A DNA stretch of 64,000 bases, taken from the NCBI GenBank assembly GCA_963764675.1, contig CAVXTQ010000003.1, positions 1 to 64,000 of the forward strand, written 5' to 3'. Every line of letters starts with the position of its first letter. The stretch's first letter is position 1. A program made the translations under genes and the position numbers. Source of the stretch: Acidiferrum sp963764675 (GTDB lineage: Bacteria > Acidobacteriota > Terriglobia > Acidiferrales > UBA7541). Under the pieces are notes generated by a model that searched no databases, had not been told where the DNA came from, and saw nothing but the letters and a program-made list of their open reading frames with translations. Shown piece by piece: positions 53,389 through 62,516 of the stretch.

Positions 53389-56300
53389 ATGATCCATCGC
53401 ATCGTCCAATTCGCCCTGCAGCAGCGCTTCGTGGTGCTGATGTTCACGGTGCTGATCGTCGTCGCCGGCACGATTTCCTTCCAGCGCATGCCCGTCGACG
53501 CCTATCCCGATCTTTCGCCCGCCGATGGTCGAGCTGATCACGCAATGGCCCGGCCACGCCGCCGAAGAAGTCGAGCGCCTCACCACGCTGCCGCTCGAGC
53601 TGGCCATGAACGGCACGCCCAACCTGCACGTGATGCGCTCCATCTCGCTCTACGGCCTCTCCGACGTCATCCTCACCTTCGACGAAGGCACCGACGCTAC
53701 TTCGCGCGCCAGGTCGTTTTCCAGCGCATCGCCGACGCACAGCTTCCCAGCGGCGTCACGCCCAGCATGGCGCCGCTCTTCAGCCCCAGCGGCCTCGTTT
53801 ATCGCTACGTCCTCGAAAGCCCCGACCGCACGCCGCAGGAACTGAACACCTTCGAAGACTGGGTCATCGAGCGCGCCTACCGCAGCGTCCCCGGCGTCGC
53901 CGACGATTCCGGCTTCGGCGGCACCGACGATGCAGTATCACGTGCTGCTGGATCCGGCGCGCCTCTACAACTTTCACCTCCCGGTCGTGCAGGTTGTCAA
54001 CGCTCTGCAAGCCAACAACGCCAACACCGGCGGCGGCTTTTACACTCAGGGCGGCCAGTTCAACTACGTGCGCGGCCTCGGCCTGCTGAAGTCCACCGAC
54101 GACATCGGCGAAGTCGTCGTCGGCAGCAACAACGGCGCGCCCGTTCGCGTCAAAGACATCGGCCAGGTGGTGATCGGCCACGCGCCGCGCCTCGGCATCT
54201 TCGGCTTCCAGGACAAAGCCAAGAACAAGATGACGCCGTCGAAGGCGTGATCCTCATGCGCCGCGGCGAGCAAACGCAAAACGTCCTGCGCGGCGTCGAG
54301 AAAAAAACCGACGAGCTCAATCGCAGCGTCCTGCCGCCCGACGTAAGAGTCCACCCTTACTACGACCGCAGCGACCTGGTCCGCGTCACCACCGACACCG
54401 TCGAAGACAATCTTCTGCGCGGCATGATGCTGGTTCTTCGTCGTGCTGATCTTTTTCCTCGTCAGCGTCCGCGCCGCCGTCATCACCGCGCTCACCATTC
54501 CGCTCGCGCTGCTCTTCGCCTTCATCTTTCTTCACGCCACCGGCGAAGCCGCCAACCTGCTCTCCATCGGCGCCATCGACTTCGGCATCATCATCGACGG
54601 CACCATCGTCATGGTCGAGAACATCTACCGCGAACTCGCCGAGCGCCACGGCACGGACTACAAACTGCACGAAGTCATCCTGCACGCCGCTCGCGACGTC
54701 GACCGCCCCATCTTTTACTCCGTCGCCGTCATCATCGCCGGATACCTCCCCATCTACGCGCTCACCGGCCCTGCCGGCAAACTCTTCCGTCCCATGGCCA
54801 ACACCATGGCCTTCGCCCTGATCGGCGCGCTCATCTTCACGCTCACCTTCGTTCCTGTGATCGTCTCCTATTGGTTCAAGAGCGGCGTCAACGAAAAGCC
54901 CAATCGCGTCTTCAACTGGATCCGCGACATCTACGCCAGGCGCCTCATCTGGTGCCTCGACCACCCGGCGCTAACCATCGTCGCAGCGCTCGCTGATCTT
55001 CGGCGGCACGCTTCTGCTCGTTCCGCTGATCGGCGGCGAATTCCTGCCGCACCTCGACGAAGGCGCGCTCTGGGTCCGCGCCACCATGCCCTACACCATC
55101 TCCTTCGAAGATGCCGCCAAATTCGCTCCCCAAGATTCGCAACATCCTGATCAAGCCTACCCGCAGGTCACCGTCGTCGGATCCGAACTCGGCCGCCCCG
55201 ACGACGGCACCGATCCCACCGGCTTTTTCAACTGCGAGTTCTACGTCGGACTGAGACCCTACAACGACAAATCCTGGCAGTCCGGCTCCGATTCACACCA
55301 AGGCCGAACTCATCGAAGACCTCGAGAAAGAAGCTCGACGCCTACCCCGGCGTGATCTTCAATTACACGCAGCCCGCCGAAGACGCCGTGGACGAAGCCC
55401 TCACCGGCCTCAAGAGCGCCCTCGCCGTGAAAATCTTCGGCCCCGACCTCGACGTCCTCGAGAAACAAAGCCGTCGAGATCAAACAATGTTCTGGACAAG
55501 CACGCCCGGCTTCACCGAACTCACCGTCGTGCGCGAACTCGGCCAGCCCAGCCTGATCATCGATCCCGACCGCCCGAAAATCGCCCGCTACGGCATCAAC
55601 GTCGACGACGTCGGAAGCCGTCGTGCAGAGCCGCCATCGGCGGCCAGGCCGCCACCCAAGTCATCCAAGGCGAAAAACTCTTCGACCTGGTCGTCCGCAT
55701 GGAGCCGCAATATCCGCTCCAGCGCCCGCGAAATCGGCAATCTTCTCGTGCCCGCGCCCGGCAGGCCAGCAGATTCCGCTCTCCGAGCTCGCCACCATCA
55801 AAGAATCCACCGGCGCATCCTTCATCTATCGCGAAAACAATTCGCGCTACATCGGCATCCAGTTTTCCGTCACCGGGCGCGACCTCGAAGGCATCGTCAA
55901 CGCCGGTCAGCGCGCCGTCGCCAAGTCCGTGCAGCTTGCCCGAAGGCTATCGCCTCGATTGGGGCGGCGAATACAGCGAGCTACTCGAAGCGAAATCGCA
56001 GTTCACATCATCGGCCCGCTCGCCATCTTGCTGATCTTCCTGATCCTGTTCGCGCTCTACGGCAATTTCAAATTCCCGGTCACCATCGCGCTCGGCGTCG
56101 TTCTCACCGAACCCGTCGGCGCGCTAGTCGCGCTCAAACTCACGCACATACCGTTCAGCGTCTCGAGCGTCCTCGGGCTTGCTGGCGCTGCTCGGCGTCT
56201 CCGTCGAAACCGCAGTCATTCTCGTGAGCTACATCAACAAGCTGCGCCTCGAAGGCGCTCAGCGTTCGCGACGCCACGCTGCGAAGCCTCGCTGCTGCGC

Positions 56301-56505
56301 CTGCGCCCCATCATGATGACCGCGCTAGTCGCGTGCCTGGGCTTGCTCCCCGCCGCGCTTGTCCACCGGCGTCGGCAGCGACACGCAGAAGCCCTTCGCG
56401 ATCGTAGTAGTCGCCGGCCTGATCTCGCGCCTGCTGCTCGGCTTCTTCGTCAACCCGGTGCTCTACGAAATCGTCGCGCGCGAAGGCGACGTCCTGCAGG
56501 TCTGA
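53389..56505 (+). pseudogene. heavy-metal efflux RND transporter (CusA/CzcA type), multiply frameshifted
   Basis: Reassembled across frames this is a full HME-RND pump of about 1030 aa: QRFVVLMFTVLIVVAGTISF start, ELITQWPGHAAEEVERLTTL, VILMRRGEQTQNVLRG, then the family signature IGAIDFGIIIDGTIVMVEN and GGEFLPHLDEGALWVRAT. The C-terminal half continues to EIVAREGDVLQV. At least 18 frame changes; most insert one base, several delete one, often in short homopolymers (for example CCCC at 55128). The DFG-D motif marks export of divalent or monovalent heavy metals. Directly follows its adaptor and channel genes. Confidence 0.82.
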
Positions 56506-56690
56506 GTAGCACAGACACTCTTGTCTGTGCCAATCGCAACCTTGGCACGGATGAGCCAGACAGCAGTTTTTTCTTAGGTAGTCTTTCGGAAAAGCAAAAC
56601 CTGTCGTTCTGAGGGCATCCGACAAGGATGCCCGAAGAATCTCAACTTTAACTGTTGCAATCACCACTCTGCAGGAGTTCTGGCCTAGCC

Positions 56691-58334
56691 TTACTGCGGC
56701 GAATTTCCCGCGCTCGCCGGCCCGCCGATCGCCGCCCCATTCACCACCAACTCCACGCGCCGGTTCTTTTGCCGCCCCTCGGCCGTATCGTTCGACGCCA
56801 CCGGCTGCGTCTTGCCAAATCCCTTCGCCGTAACCGACGAGCCCGCCACTCCCTGCTCGATCAGGAAGTCGCGCACCGAATCTGCACGCCGCTCCGACAG
56901 TTGCTGGTTCATCTGATCGCCGCCAACGCTGTCCGTATGACCCTCGATCTGTAAGGTCAAACCCGGATGTGCTAGCACGATTCCCGAAATCTTCGCCAGC
57001 TTTTCCCGTGTCGCTGGTTTCAGCGTCGAGCTGCCGGTATCGAACAGCACGTCGGACATATTCACGATCAATCCGCGCGCCGTGTCTTGCGTCTGCAGGA
57101 TCGAATTGAGCTGCGCCAGCAATTGCGCGCGCATGTCGGCCTTGTCCTTTTCCGCCTGCGCCGCTGCCTGGCGGGCCTGCTCCGCCTGAGCCTCCGCCGC
57201 CTTCTGTTGCTCCACTGCTGCCTGCTGCTGCGCCAGCGCTGCCGCGCGTGCCGCTTCCGCTTGCTGTTGCTGCTGGGCGGCCGCCGCTGCCGCCTGTTCG
57301 GCTTGCGCCTTCATGCGTTCCGCGTCGGACCTCGCTGCATCCGCCTGCGCCCGCGCCTCGTCGGCCTGCTGCCGCCGCAAAGTCTCCGCCGCGGCATCCG
57401 CGCGCGCTTTAGCTTCGCGTTCTGCCGCCGCTTTGCGCTCCGCATCGGACATGCGTTGCGCGTCTTCTTCCGACTTTTTCTGTACCGCGATCACGCGCGC
57501 CTCTTCCGCCGTCTCCACCACGTTGCGCGACGTCGTAATCACGCCTTTCTTGTCGCGCTTCGCGCTGTACGCGGCTTCCGCGGCCTTCAGTTGATCTTCC
57601 GCCTTCGCTAGCGTCGAGCCCGCGTACTTGTCCGCCTGCGCGTTACGTGCGATGCGCACCGCGTTGCGCGCTTCAAACAGTTCCAGCGGCGCCTTGCGGT
57701 CCACTCCGAAAATCGCATTCTCGATCTTGGTGTTCGACGAAGAGTAGCTTCCGCGGCTGATCAGCTCGTACTTGGCGTCGATATCTTCCGCGCGGCTCGC
57801 CATCGCCCCACTCAGCGAGTTTTCCAGGACCACTTCGTCGCCCGGCTGTGTCACCGCGTAGTACGGCTCAGCCGTCACGATCATGCCGAACGTCTGCATG
57901 TCCGTCACCGCCTTCAGTGCGCCCATGCCGTTCTTCACCACCACTTCGCCAAGGTTCACCGCGCGTCCCTGCGGCGAAATCGCCCACATCACATACGTCA
58001 AGTATTCCAGCCCAAACCGCGTTGAATCTTCCAGTCCCGTGAACTTCGCATCGATCTCGATGCGATTGGTCTTGCTCTCTACCTTCGCCGAGCCTGATGC
58101 GTTCCGCATCAGGTCCGTACCCGCAAAATCAATTTGCGTCGCCCCGCCAGTACGCCGGTAGTTCACCGCCTTCGTCGTGCGAGACACCGTGCTCGCCGCT
58201 GCTGTACCTCCGGTGGCTTGATTTTGCGCGGCTCCGACTCCGCGTCCGTGCCCTGGCGCCGCCGCCGCCGTCAGGCACACCATCCCGCTCAACACCATCC
58301 CGCCCAAAGAAAGCAACATGCGTGAAATCTTCAC
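56691..58334 (-). CDS. OmpA-domain outer-membrane/peptidoglycan-binding protein with coiled coil
   Basis: 547 aa. Signal peptide (MLLSLGGMVLSGMVCLTAAA), an unassigned beta-rich domain (about 50-190), a long Ala/Glu/Gln/Arg coiled coil (about 230-400) and a C-terminal OmpA domain (SDVLFDTGSSTLKPATREKL, IEGHTDSVGGDQMNQQLSE, RADSVRDFLI, RRVELVV). The OmpA part binds peptidoglycan. GTG 58332-58334 chosen for the GGAGGAG upstream; an ATG 5 codons later is possible. Confidence 0.9.
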   Translation of the reverse strand: MKISRMLLSLGGMVLSGMVCLTAAAAPGHGRGVGAAQNQATGGTAAASTVSRTTKAVNYRRTGGATQIDFAGTDLMRNASGSAKVESKTNRIEIDAKFTGLEDSTRFGLEYLTYVMWAISPQGRAVNLGEVVVKNGMGALKAVTDMQTFGMIVTAEPYYAVTQPGDEVVLENSLSGAMASRAEDIDAKYELISRGSYSSSNTKIENAIFGVDRKAPLELFEARNAVRIARNAQADKYAGSTLAKAEDQLKAAEAAYSAKRDKKGVITTSRNVVETAEEARVIAVQKKSEEDAQRMSDAERKAAAEREAKARADAAAETLRRQQADEARAQADAARSDAERMKAQAEQAAAAAAQQQQQAEAARAAALAQQQAAVEQQKAAEAQAEQARQAAAQAEKDKADMRAQLLAQLNSILQTQDTARGLIVNMSDVLFDTGSSTLKPATREKLAKISGIVLAHPGLTLQIEGHTDSVGGDQMNQQLSERRADSVRDFLIEQGVAGSSVTAKGFGKTQPVASNDTAEGRQKNRRVELVVNGAAIGGPASAGNSPQ

Positions 58335-58495
58335 GTGACTCCTCCAATCGCCATGGTTATGGCGCACACTCAGGTGGCCATACCGGCTGCCGTCATTCCG
58401 CTTGTATGTTCAAATCCTAGCGCAATCCTCCACGCGCCGTTCGACAAGATTTCCACCCTAGTTCTCAATGAAGAATGCCGCGCCGGAATCCTAAT

Positions 58496-58522
58496 AGGGG
58501 CGCCGCACTGCTGCGCCCCAGC
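58496..58522. repeat. palindromic intergenic repeat, family B
   Basis: AGGGGCGCCGCACTGCTGCGCCCC: imperfect palindrome, family B frame, in the gap between the OmpA gene and DUF3565. Confidence 0.55.
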
Positions 58523-58640
58523 TCGACAAGCTTGCTAACTCGGCCGGGTGTCGCACCTGCGCATTTCAGGGTGCGGGTTTTTCCGTTTCTCTCCGCTCTG
58601 TGAACTCTGCGCCTTCTGTGTTGAAATCTTCTGAACCCCC

Positions 58641-58835
58641 ATGCCCAAACGCAAAATCATCGCCTTTCACCAAGACGACCAAGCCGACTGGGTCGCCGAC
58701 CTCGAGTGCGGCCACACCCAACACGTCCGCCACAACCCACCCTGGACTCTCCGCCCCTGGGTCCTCACCCCCGAAGGCCGTGCGTCCCACGTAGGCCACG
58801 AACTCCCCTGCCCCAACTGTGCACCAACTCCGTAG
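58641..58835 (+). CDS. DUF3565 domain protein
   Basis: 64 aa, the whole family length. PKRKIIAFHQDDQADWVADL, ECGHTQHVRHNPPW, RPWVLTPEGRASHVGHELPC and a final CPNC match the conserved pattern with Cys/His residues that could bind zinc. Function unknown; the family has been called pressure-regulated. Confidence 0.85.
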   Translation: MPKRKIIAFHQDDQADWVADLECGHTQHVRHNPPWTLRPWVLTPEGRASHVGHELPCPNCAPTP

Positions 58836-58866
58836 ACCGTTCCTCGCCGCTTCGTTTAGGTTTTTA

Positions 58867-58891
58867 TGTAGCGCCGGACTTTAGCCCGGCA
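58867..58891. repeat. palindromic intergenic repeat, family A
   Basis: TGTAGCGCCGGACTTTAGCCCGGCA, same frame as 60527-60551. Confidence 0.65.
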
Positions 58892-58909
58892 CCTTTGACA
58901 TGGAAAGTG

Positions 58910-59167
58910 ATGCGCCTGAAAGGCGATCCCACGCTGCTGCTTCCGTTCTTCATCGAGTGGAGCGCCGATTCGATCCACCCATCCGTCGACTCGCCGCACG
59001 GATGCCAACTTTTTCGCTTTGAAGCGTTTGCACCCGACGCGGACGCTCGCGCCATCGCCGGCCAAATCAAGCTGCTCGGCCTCGATCTACGCCTCGCCCC
59101 AGGCAAAAAGAGTTTCCTTGCCGCCACGATCATCGGCCCTAAGGGCGAACTCAAAGTCACCTCGTGA
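58910..59167 (+). pseudogene. C-terminal remnant of a glyoxalase/VOC-like protein
   Basis: The frame from ATG 58910 (85 aa) gives LLLPFFIEWSADSIHPS, then LGLDLRLAPGKKSFLAATI and IIGPKGELKVTS. This resembles the second half of glyoxalase-like (PF13468-type) proteins. The N-terminal half is missing: a family A repeat and non-homologous sequence sit where it should be. Probably a remnant; a short functional protein cannot be excluded. Confidence 0.45.
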
Positions 59168-59203
59168 TCACTTTGGAGTGCGGTACCTCGCTACCGCCTT
59201 CAC
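59168..59203. repeat. palindromic intergenic repeat, family C
   Basis: CACTTTGGAGTGCGG, palindrome GGTACCTCGCTACC, then GCCTT. Same head as 24777 and 61221. Confidence 0.6.
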
Positions 59204-59268
59204 AGTTGAAGCCATTAAGCTGATTTTTAACAGAGCATCGCCCCCGCCGGCCCGCGATCACGAGCCTC

Positions 59269-59299
59269 TTGCAGCCCCACCGTCGCCGCGTGCTATACT
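59269..59299 (+). promoter_or_regulatory. putative promoter of the infC operon
   Basis: TTGCAG (59269-59274), 19 bp, extended -10 TGC-TATACT (59291-59299). Leader about 160 nt to infC, including inverted repeats (GTCGGTCGCTTCGCGACC around 59419-59436) that could take part in control. Confidence 0.4.
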
Positions 59300-59464
59300 T
59301 CGAAGCCCGTCCCTCGTCAGTTTTGGACTGTGCGGGCGGGGTTTATGAAGTAGGGGCCTCCTGTCCGGCGAGGCGGGCAGCCAGGTGCCTGTCGGCCGTT
59401 CGATGGCCGCAAACTTAGTCGGTCGCTTCGCGACCGCCAACGAAGAAGTCACTAGGGGGAATTT

Positions 59465-60049
59465 ATCGCAGAGCGGAATTTCCGGCAGAGCGACCGTACC
59501 CGCGTTAACGAGCGGATCCGGGCGCGCGAAATCCGGGTGATTGATGAAGATGGCGGCCAACTTGGGGTGATGCAGCCGTTCGAAGCGATTCGCATGGCGC
59601 GCGAACGGGGTCTGGATTTGGTGGAAATTTCGCCGACGGCCGATCCACCGGTTTGCAAGATCACCGACTACGGCAAGTTTCTTTACCAACAAAATAAGAA
59701 AGCCCATGAGCAGCGCAAGAGCAGCCGGGGCTCGCAGCTCAAGGAAGTAAAGTTCCGGCCGGCCACCGCGGAGCACGATTATCAGGTTCGCAAGAACCAG
59801 ATCATCCGGTTTCTCGGCGAAGGCCATAAAGTCCGCGCGATGATTTTCCATCGCGGCCGCGAAATGGCCCATCAAGAAGTGGGCCGCGCAAAGATGACGC
59901 GGCTGCTCGGCGAGATCGGCGAACACTGCCAGATCGAAACGATGCCGCGCATGGAAGGGAACGTTTTGGTGGCGTTGCTGGCGCCAAAGAAGGGTGCGGG
60001 GGTGCCCAAGCCCGTCACCCAGCCAGCCAGCGCGCAGCAAGCGCAGTAA
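59465..60049 (+). CDS. infC: translation initiation factor IF-3, probable AUC start
   Basis: 194 aa if begun at ATC 59465. The conserved N-terminus RTRVNERIRAREIRVIDEDG is encoded upstream of the first ordinary start (GTG 59537), and no ATG/GTG/TTG precedes it in frame. ATC sits 4 nt after AGGGGGA (59454-59460). IF-3 genes are known for rare starts (AUU in E. coli, AUC in Myxococcus) that allow self-control. Core: PTADPPVCKITDYGKFLYQQ, linker, then KVRAMIFHRGREMAHQEVG. C-terminus has an extra Pro/Gln-rich tail. First gene of infC-rpmI-rplT-pheS-pheT. Confidence 0.9.
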   Translation: MAERNFRQSDRTRVNERIRAREIRVIDEDGGQLGVMQPFEAIRMARERGLDLVEISPTADPPVCKITDYGKFLYQQNKKAHEQRKSSRGSQLKEVKFRPATAEHDYQVRKNQIIRFLGEGHKVRAMIFHRGREMAHQEVGRAKMTRLLGEIGEHCQIETMPRMEGNVLVALLAPKKGAGVPKPVTQPASAQQAQ

Positions 60050-60056
60050 GGAAACT

Positions 60057-60086
60057 TGTAGGGGCGCAACGTTGCGCCCCATTCGA
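60057..60086. repeat. palindromic intergenic repeat, family B
   Basis: TGTAGGGGCGCAACGTTGCGCCCCATT, perfect stem GGGGCGCAAC/GTTGCGCCCC, between infC and rpmI. Confidence 0.7.
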
Positions 60087-60117
60087 GCAAATTGTAAGCA
60101 CGGAGAATATTTAAGCA

Positions 60118-60339
60118 ATGCCAAGAAACGCATCGAAGCCGAAGAAAAAACTGAAGACGCATCGCGGCGCCGCGAAGCGCTTTAAGGTCACCGCGACCGG
60201 CAAAATTATTCGCATGCATTCCGGCAAGCGCCACTTGCTCGGTACCAAGAAGTCCGGCCGCATGCGCAAGCTGAAGAAGCTGACGCTGGTGAACAAAGCC
60301 GACTTGGCCGCCGTGCGGCAGATGCTGCCGTACGCCTAG
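60118..60339 (+). CDS. rpmI: 50S ribosomal protein L35 (bL35)
   Basis: 73 aa: PKKKLKTHRGAAKRFKVTAT, GKIIRMHSGKRHLLGTKKSG, ending VRQMLPYA. GGAGAAT precedes ATG 60118. Buried small large-subunit protein. In the universal infC-rpmI-rplT order. Confidence 0.95.
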   Translation: MPRNASKPKKKLKTHRGAAKRFKVTATGKIIRMHSGKRHLLGTKKSGRMRKLKKLTLVNKADLAAVRQMLPYA

Positions 60340-60817
60340 GCCTGCTCTTGTAGGGGCACAGCATGCTGTGCCCGTCTTACTCGCGTGGGGCAAGGATCTC
60401 GACGAGATCTTCAACCTCGGTTTTCACCGAAGTTGAGATGTAACACCGCGGGGCGCAAGCCCTGCACATCGCGCCAGGCAGCGCTTCACGGGTGCCTGCC
60501 GGCCGATTCGCCGCACTTGCGGTAAATGTAGCGCCGGGCTTTTAGCCCGGCATCCTGCGAGCAAGACATCGCTCGAAGGACGCGGGGCACTGCCGGATCT
60601 CAAAACGATCCGCCAACGGCCAACGCTACAAAGTAACATCGGAGACAAACCCGTTGCGTTACGCGTGTCGCATTGCGCGTGCCCGCATCCCGTTTGTCTC
60701 CCAAACTGTAGCCGCGGTCTTCAGACCGCGGGCTTTTCTGAAGCGGCGGCAACTACGCGCCGCGGAGCAGAAAACCCGCCGTCAAGAGACACCGGCTGCA
60801 AATTAAAGGAGAAACCC
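60340..60817. repeat. rpmI-rplT spacer with three palindromic repeats
   Basis: Unusually long (about 480 bp) for this operon gap. Contains family B at 60349-60376 (GGGGCACAGCATGCTGTGCCC) and family A at 60527-60551 (TGTAGCGCCGGGC...GCCCGGCA). The related form at 60707-60733 is TGTAGCCGCGGTC...GACCGCGGGC. No gene seen. The last one is followed by TTTT and might attenuate. Confidence 0.65.
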
Positions 60818-61201
60818 ATGCCACGCGTAAAACGCGGCACAAAGCGCCGTGCGCGGCGTAAGAAGTACCTCAAGCGCACAAAAGGCTTTTTCCTAACCAA
60901 GAGTAAGCTGTACCAATCGGCACAAGAAGCTGCGAATCGCGCGGATCGTTATGCAAAGCGCGACCGCCGCGTGAAGAAGCGCCAGTACCGCCGCTTGTGG
61001 ATTCAGCGTGTGGGCGCGGCCGCGCGTCTGAACGGCCTAACCTACGGCCAGCTGATCCACGGCCTCAAAGCCGCAGGCGTCGCACTGGACCGCAAGGTCC
61101 TGGCTGACATCGCGGTAAAAGACGCCGCAGCATTCGCCAGCCTCGCCGCCACAGCGAAAGCCGCCGCGCCGCCGCCAGTCAAAGCGAAGAAGTCGGCGTA
61201 G
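60818..61201 (+). CDS. rplT: 50S ribosomal protein L20 (bL20)
   Basis: 127 aa: MPRVKRGTKRRARRKKYLKR, GFFLTKSKLYQSAQEAANRA, KRQYRRLWIQRVGAAARLNG, LTYGQLIHGLKAAGVALDRK. Slightly long, with an Ala/Pro/Lys tail (AAAPPPVKAKKSA). AAGGAG precedes ATG 60818. Early assembly protein of the large subunit and, in several bacteria, autoregulator of this operon. Confidence 0.96.
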   Translation: MPRVKRGTKRRARRKKYLKRTKGFFLTKSKLYQSAQEAANRADRYAKRDRRVKKRQYRRLWIQRVGAAARLNGLTYGQLIHGLKAAGVALDRKVLADIAVKDAAAFASLAATAKAAAPPPVKAKKSA

Positions 61202-61220
61202 CTGCAGCTCAGGTCTTAGG

Positions 61221-61255
61221 CCTTTTGGAGTGCGGTAGCTTGCTACCGCTTACGG
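61221..61255. repeat. palindromic intergenic repeat, family C
   Basis: CCTTTTGGAGTGCGG with palindrome GGTAGCTTGCTACC, then GCTTACGG; between rplT and pheS. Confidence 0.6.
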
Positions 61256-61335
61256 TCGCAGCCTTAGTCAAGCGCTTCCGTCGAGCAAGCTCGGGTTTTG
61301 CGTTGCGTCTTGGCTGCAACGACGTGATATTTCCG

Positions 61336-61367
61336 GTAGGGGCGCAGCATGCTGCGCCCCATCTCGG
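61336..61367. repeat. palindromic intergenic repeat, family B
   Basis: GTAGGGGCGCAGCATGCTGCGCCCC, perfect stem, about 20 bp before pheS. Confidence 0.7.
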
Positions 61368-61382
61368 CAACGAGTCATCTAC

Positions 61383-62516
61383 ATGAGTTCTCCCGAAAAC
61401 AAGCCAGCTCAAAAACTCGCCGACCTCGGCGTGAACCAACCGGCGCAAATCGCGCCGCTCTTTGCCGAGATTCGCGCACAGTTCGACTCGGCCGCAACCG
61501 CCGCGCACGACGAATCTTCCTGGAAACAATTCCGCGACGCGTGGCTGGGCCGCAAGTCGGGCGTACTCACACAGATCACGGACAACTGGCTGAAGCCGTC
61601 GACGCCGGAACTGAAGCGAGCCGTGGGCGCGGCCCTCAACGACCTGCGCGCCCATGTGGAAGCGCAAATCGAAGCGCGGCGCGCGGCCATCGAGGCTGCC
61701 GCGGACGAAGCGCCGCTCGCCCGCGAACGCACCGACCTCTCGCTGCCCGGCGTGACCCGCCCAATCGGATCGCATCACTTGATTCGCCAAGTCTTCCAGC
61801 AAATCGAAGACATCTTCGTCTCCATCGGCTTCTCCGTAGTCGAAGGCCCCGAGATCGAAACGCCCTACTACAATTTCGAAGCGCTCAACATTCCCGAGTT
61901 CCATCCTGTCCGCGACGACATGGACACGTTTTATCTGGATCTGCCAAAAGGAGCCGCGACGCCGCTTCTGCTGCGCACGCACACTTCGCCGATGCAGATT
62001 CGCACCATGGAAAAGCGCCAGCCACCTGTGCGCGTGATCGTTCCCGGTAAGGTCTATCGCCGCGACAATCCGGACGCCACGCACTCCTTCATCTTTCATC
62101 AAGTCGAAGGGCTCGCCGTCGATACCGACATCACGTTTTGCGACTTCACTGGAACGATCGAATATTTCGTGAAGCAATTCTTTGGTCCTGGCGTGAAAAC
62201 ACGCTTCCGGCCGAGCTATTTCCCATTCACCGAGCCGTCGGTGGAGTTCGACGTTTCGTGTATCTTTTGCGGAGGCGGCGGCACGGCCGCAGGTGGCGGG
62301 ACGTGCTCGAAGTGCAAGGGCGCAGGCTGGATCGAGCTATTTGGCGCGGGCATGGTTGATCCCGCCGTTTACGGCTTCGTGAAATACGACCCAAAGAAAG
62401 TAAGCGGCTTCGCCTTCGGCATGGGTATCGATCGCCTGGCGATGCTCAAATACGGCATCGACGACATCCAGGTCTTTTTTCAGAGCGACGTGCGCTTCCT
62501 GCGGCAATTCCCATGA
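61383..62516 (+). CDS. pheS: phenylalanine-tRNA ligase alpha subunit
   Basis: 377 aa, class II synthetase. N-terminal coiled coil, then motif 1 (GSHHLIRQVFQQIEDIFVSI), EGPEIETPYYNFEALNIP, motif 2 (VIVPGKVYRRDNPDATHSFI, FHQVEGLAVD) and motif 3 (GFAFGMGIDRLAMLKYGIDD). A Cys4 insert (CIFCGGGG...CSKCKGAGW) lies before motif 3. Aminoacylates tRNA-Phe with PheT. The stop overlaps the next ATG. Confidence 0.96.
   Translation: MSSPENKPAQKLADLGVNQPAQIAPLFAEIRAQFDSAATAAHDESSWKQFRDAWLGRKSGVLTQITDNWLKPSTPELKRAVGAALNDLRAHVEAQIEARRAAIEAAADEAPLARERTDLSLPGVTRPIGSHHLIRQVFQQIEDIFVSIGFSVVEGPEIETPYYNFEALNIPEFHPVRDDMDTFYLDLPKGAATPLLLRTHTSPMQIRTMEKRQPPVRVIVPGKVYRRDNPDATHSFIFHQVEGLAVDTDITFCDFTGTIEYFVKQFFGPGVKTRFRPSYFPFTEPSVEFDVSCIFCGGGGTAAGGGTCSKCKGAGWIELFGAGMVDPAVYGFVKYDPKKVSGFAFGMGIDRLAMLKYGIDDIQVFFQSDVRFLRQFP

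Noticed and set aside
53864..54964. Minus-strand ORFs rich in Asp/Val/Gly in the RND region
   Set aside because: Shadows of the frameshifted pump; the plus-strand pieces carry the family motifs.
61209..62177. Minus-strand 322-aa ORF across pheS
   Set aside because: Antisense shadow of a clear pheS.
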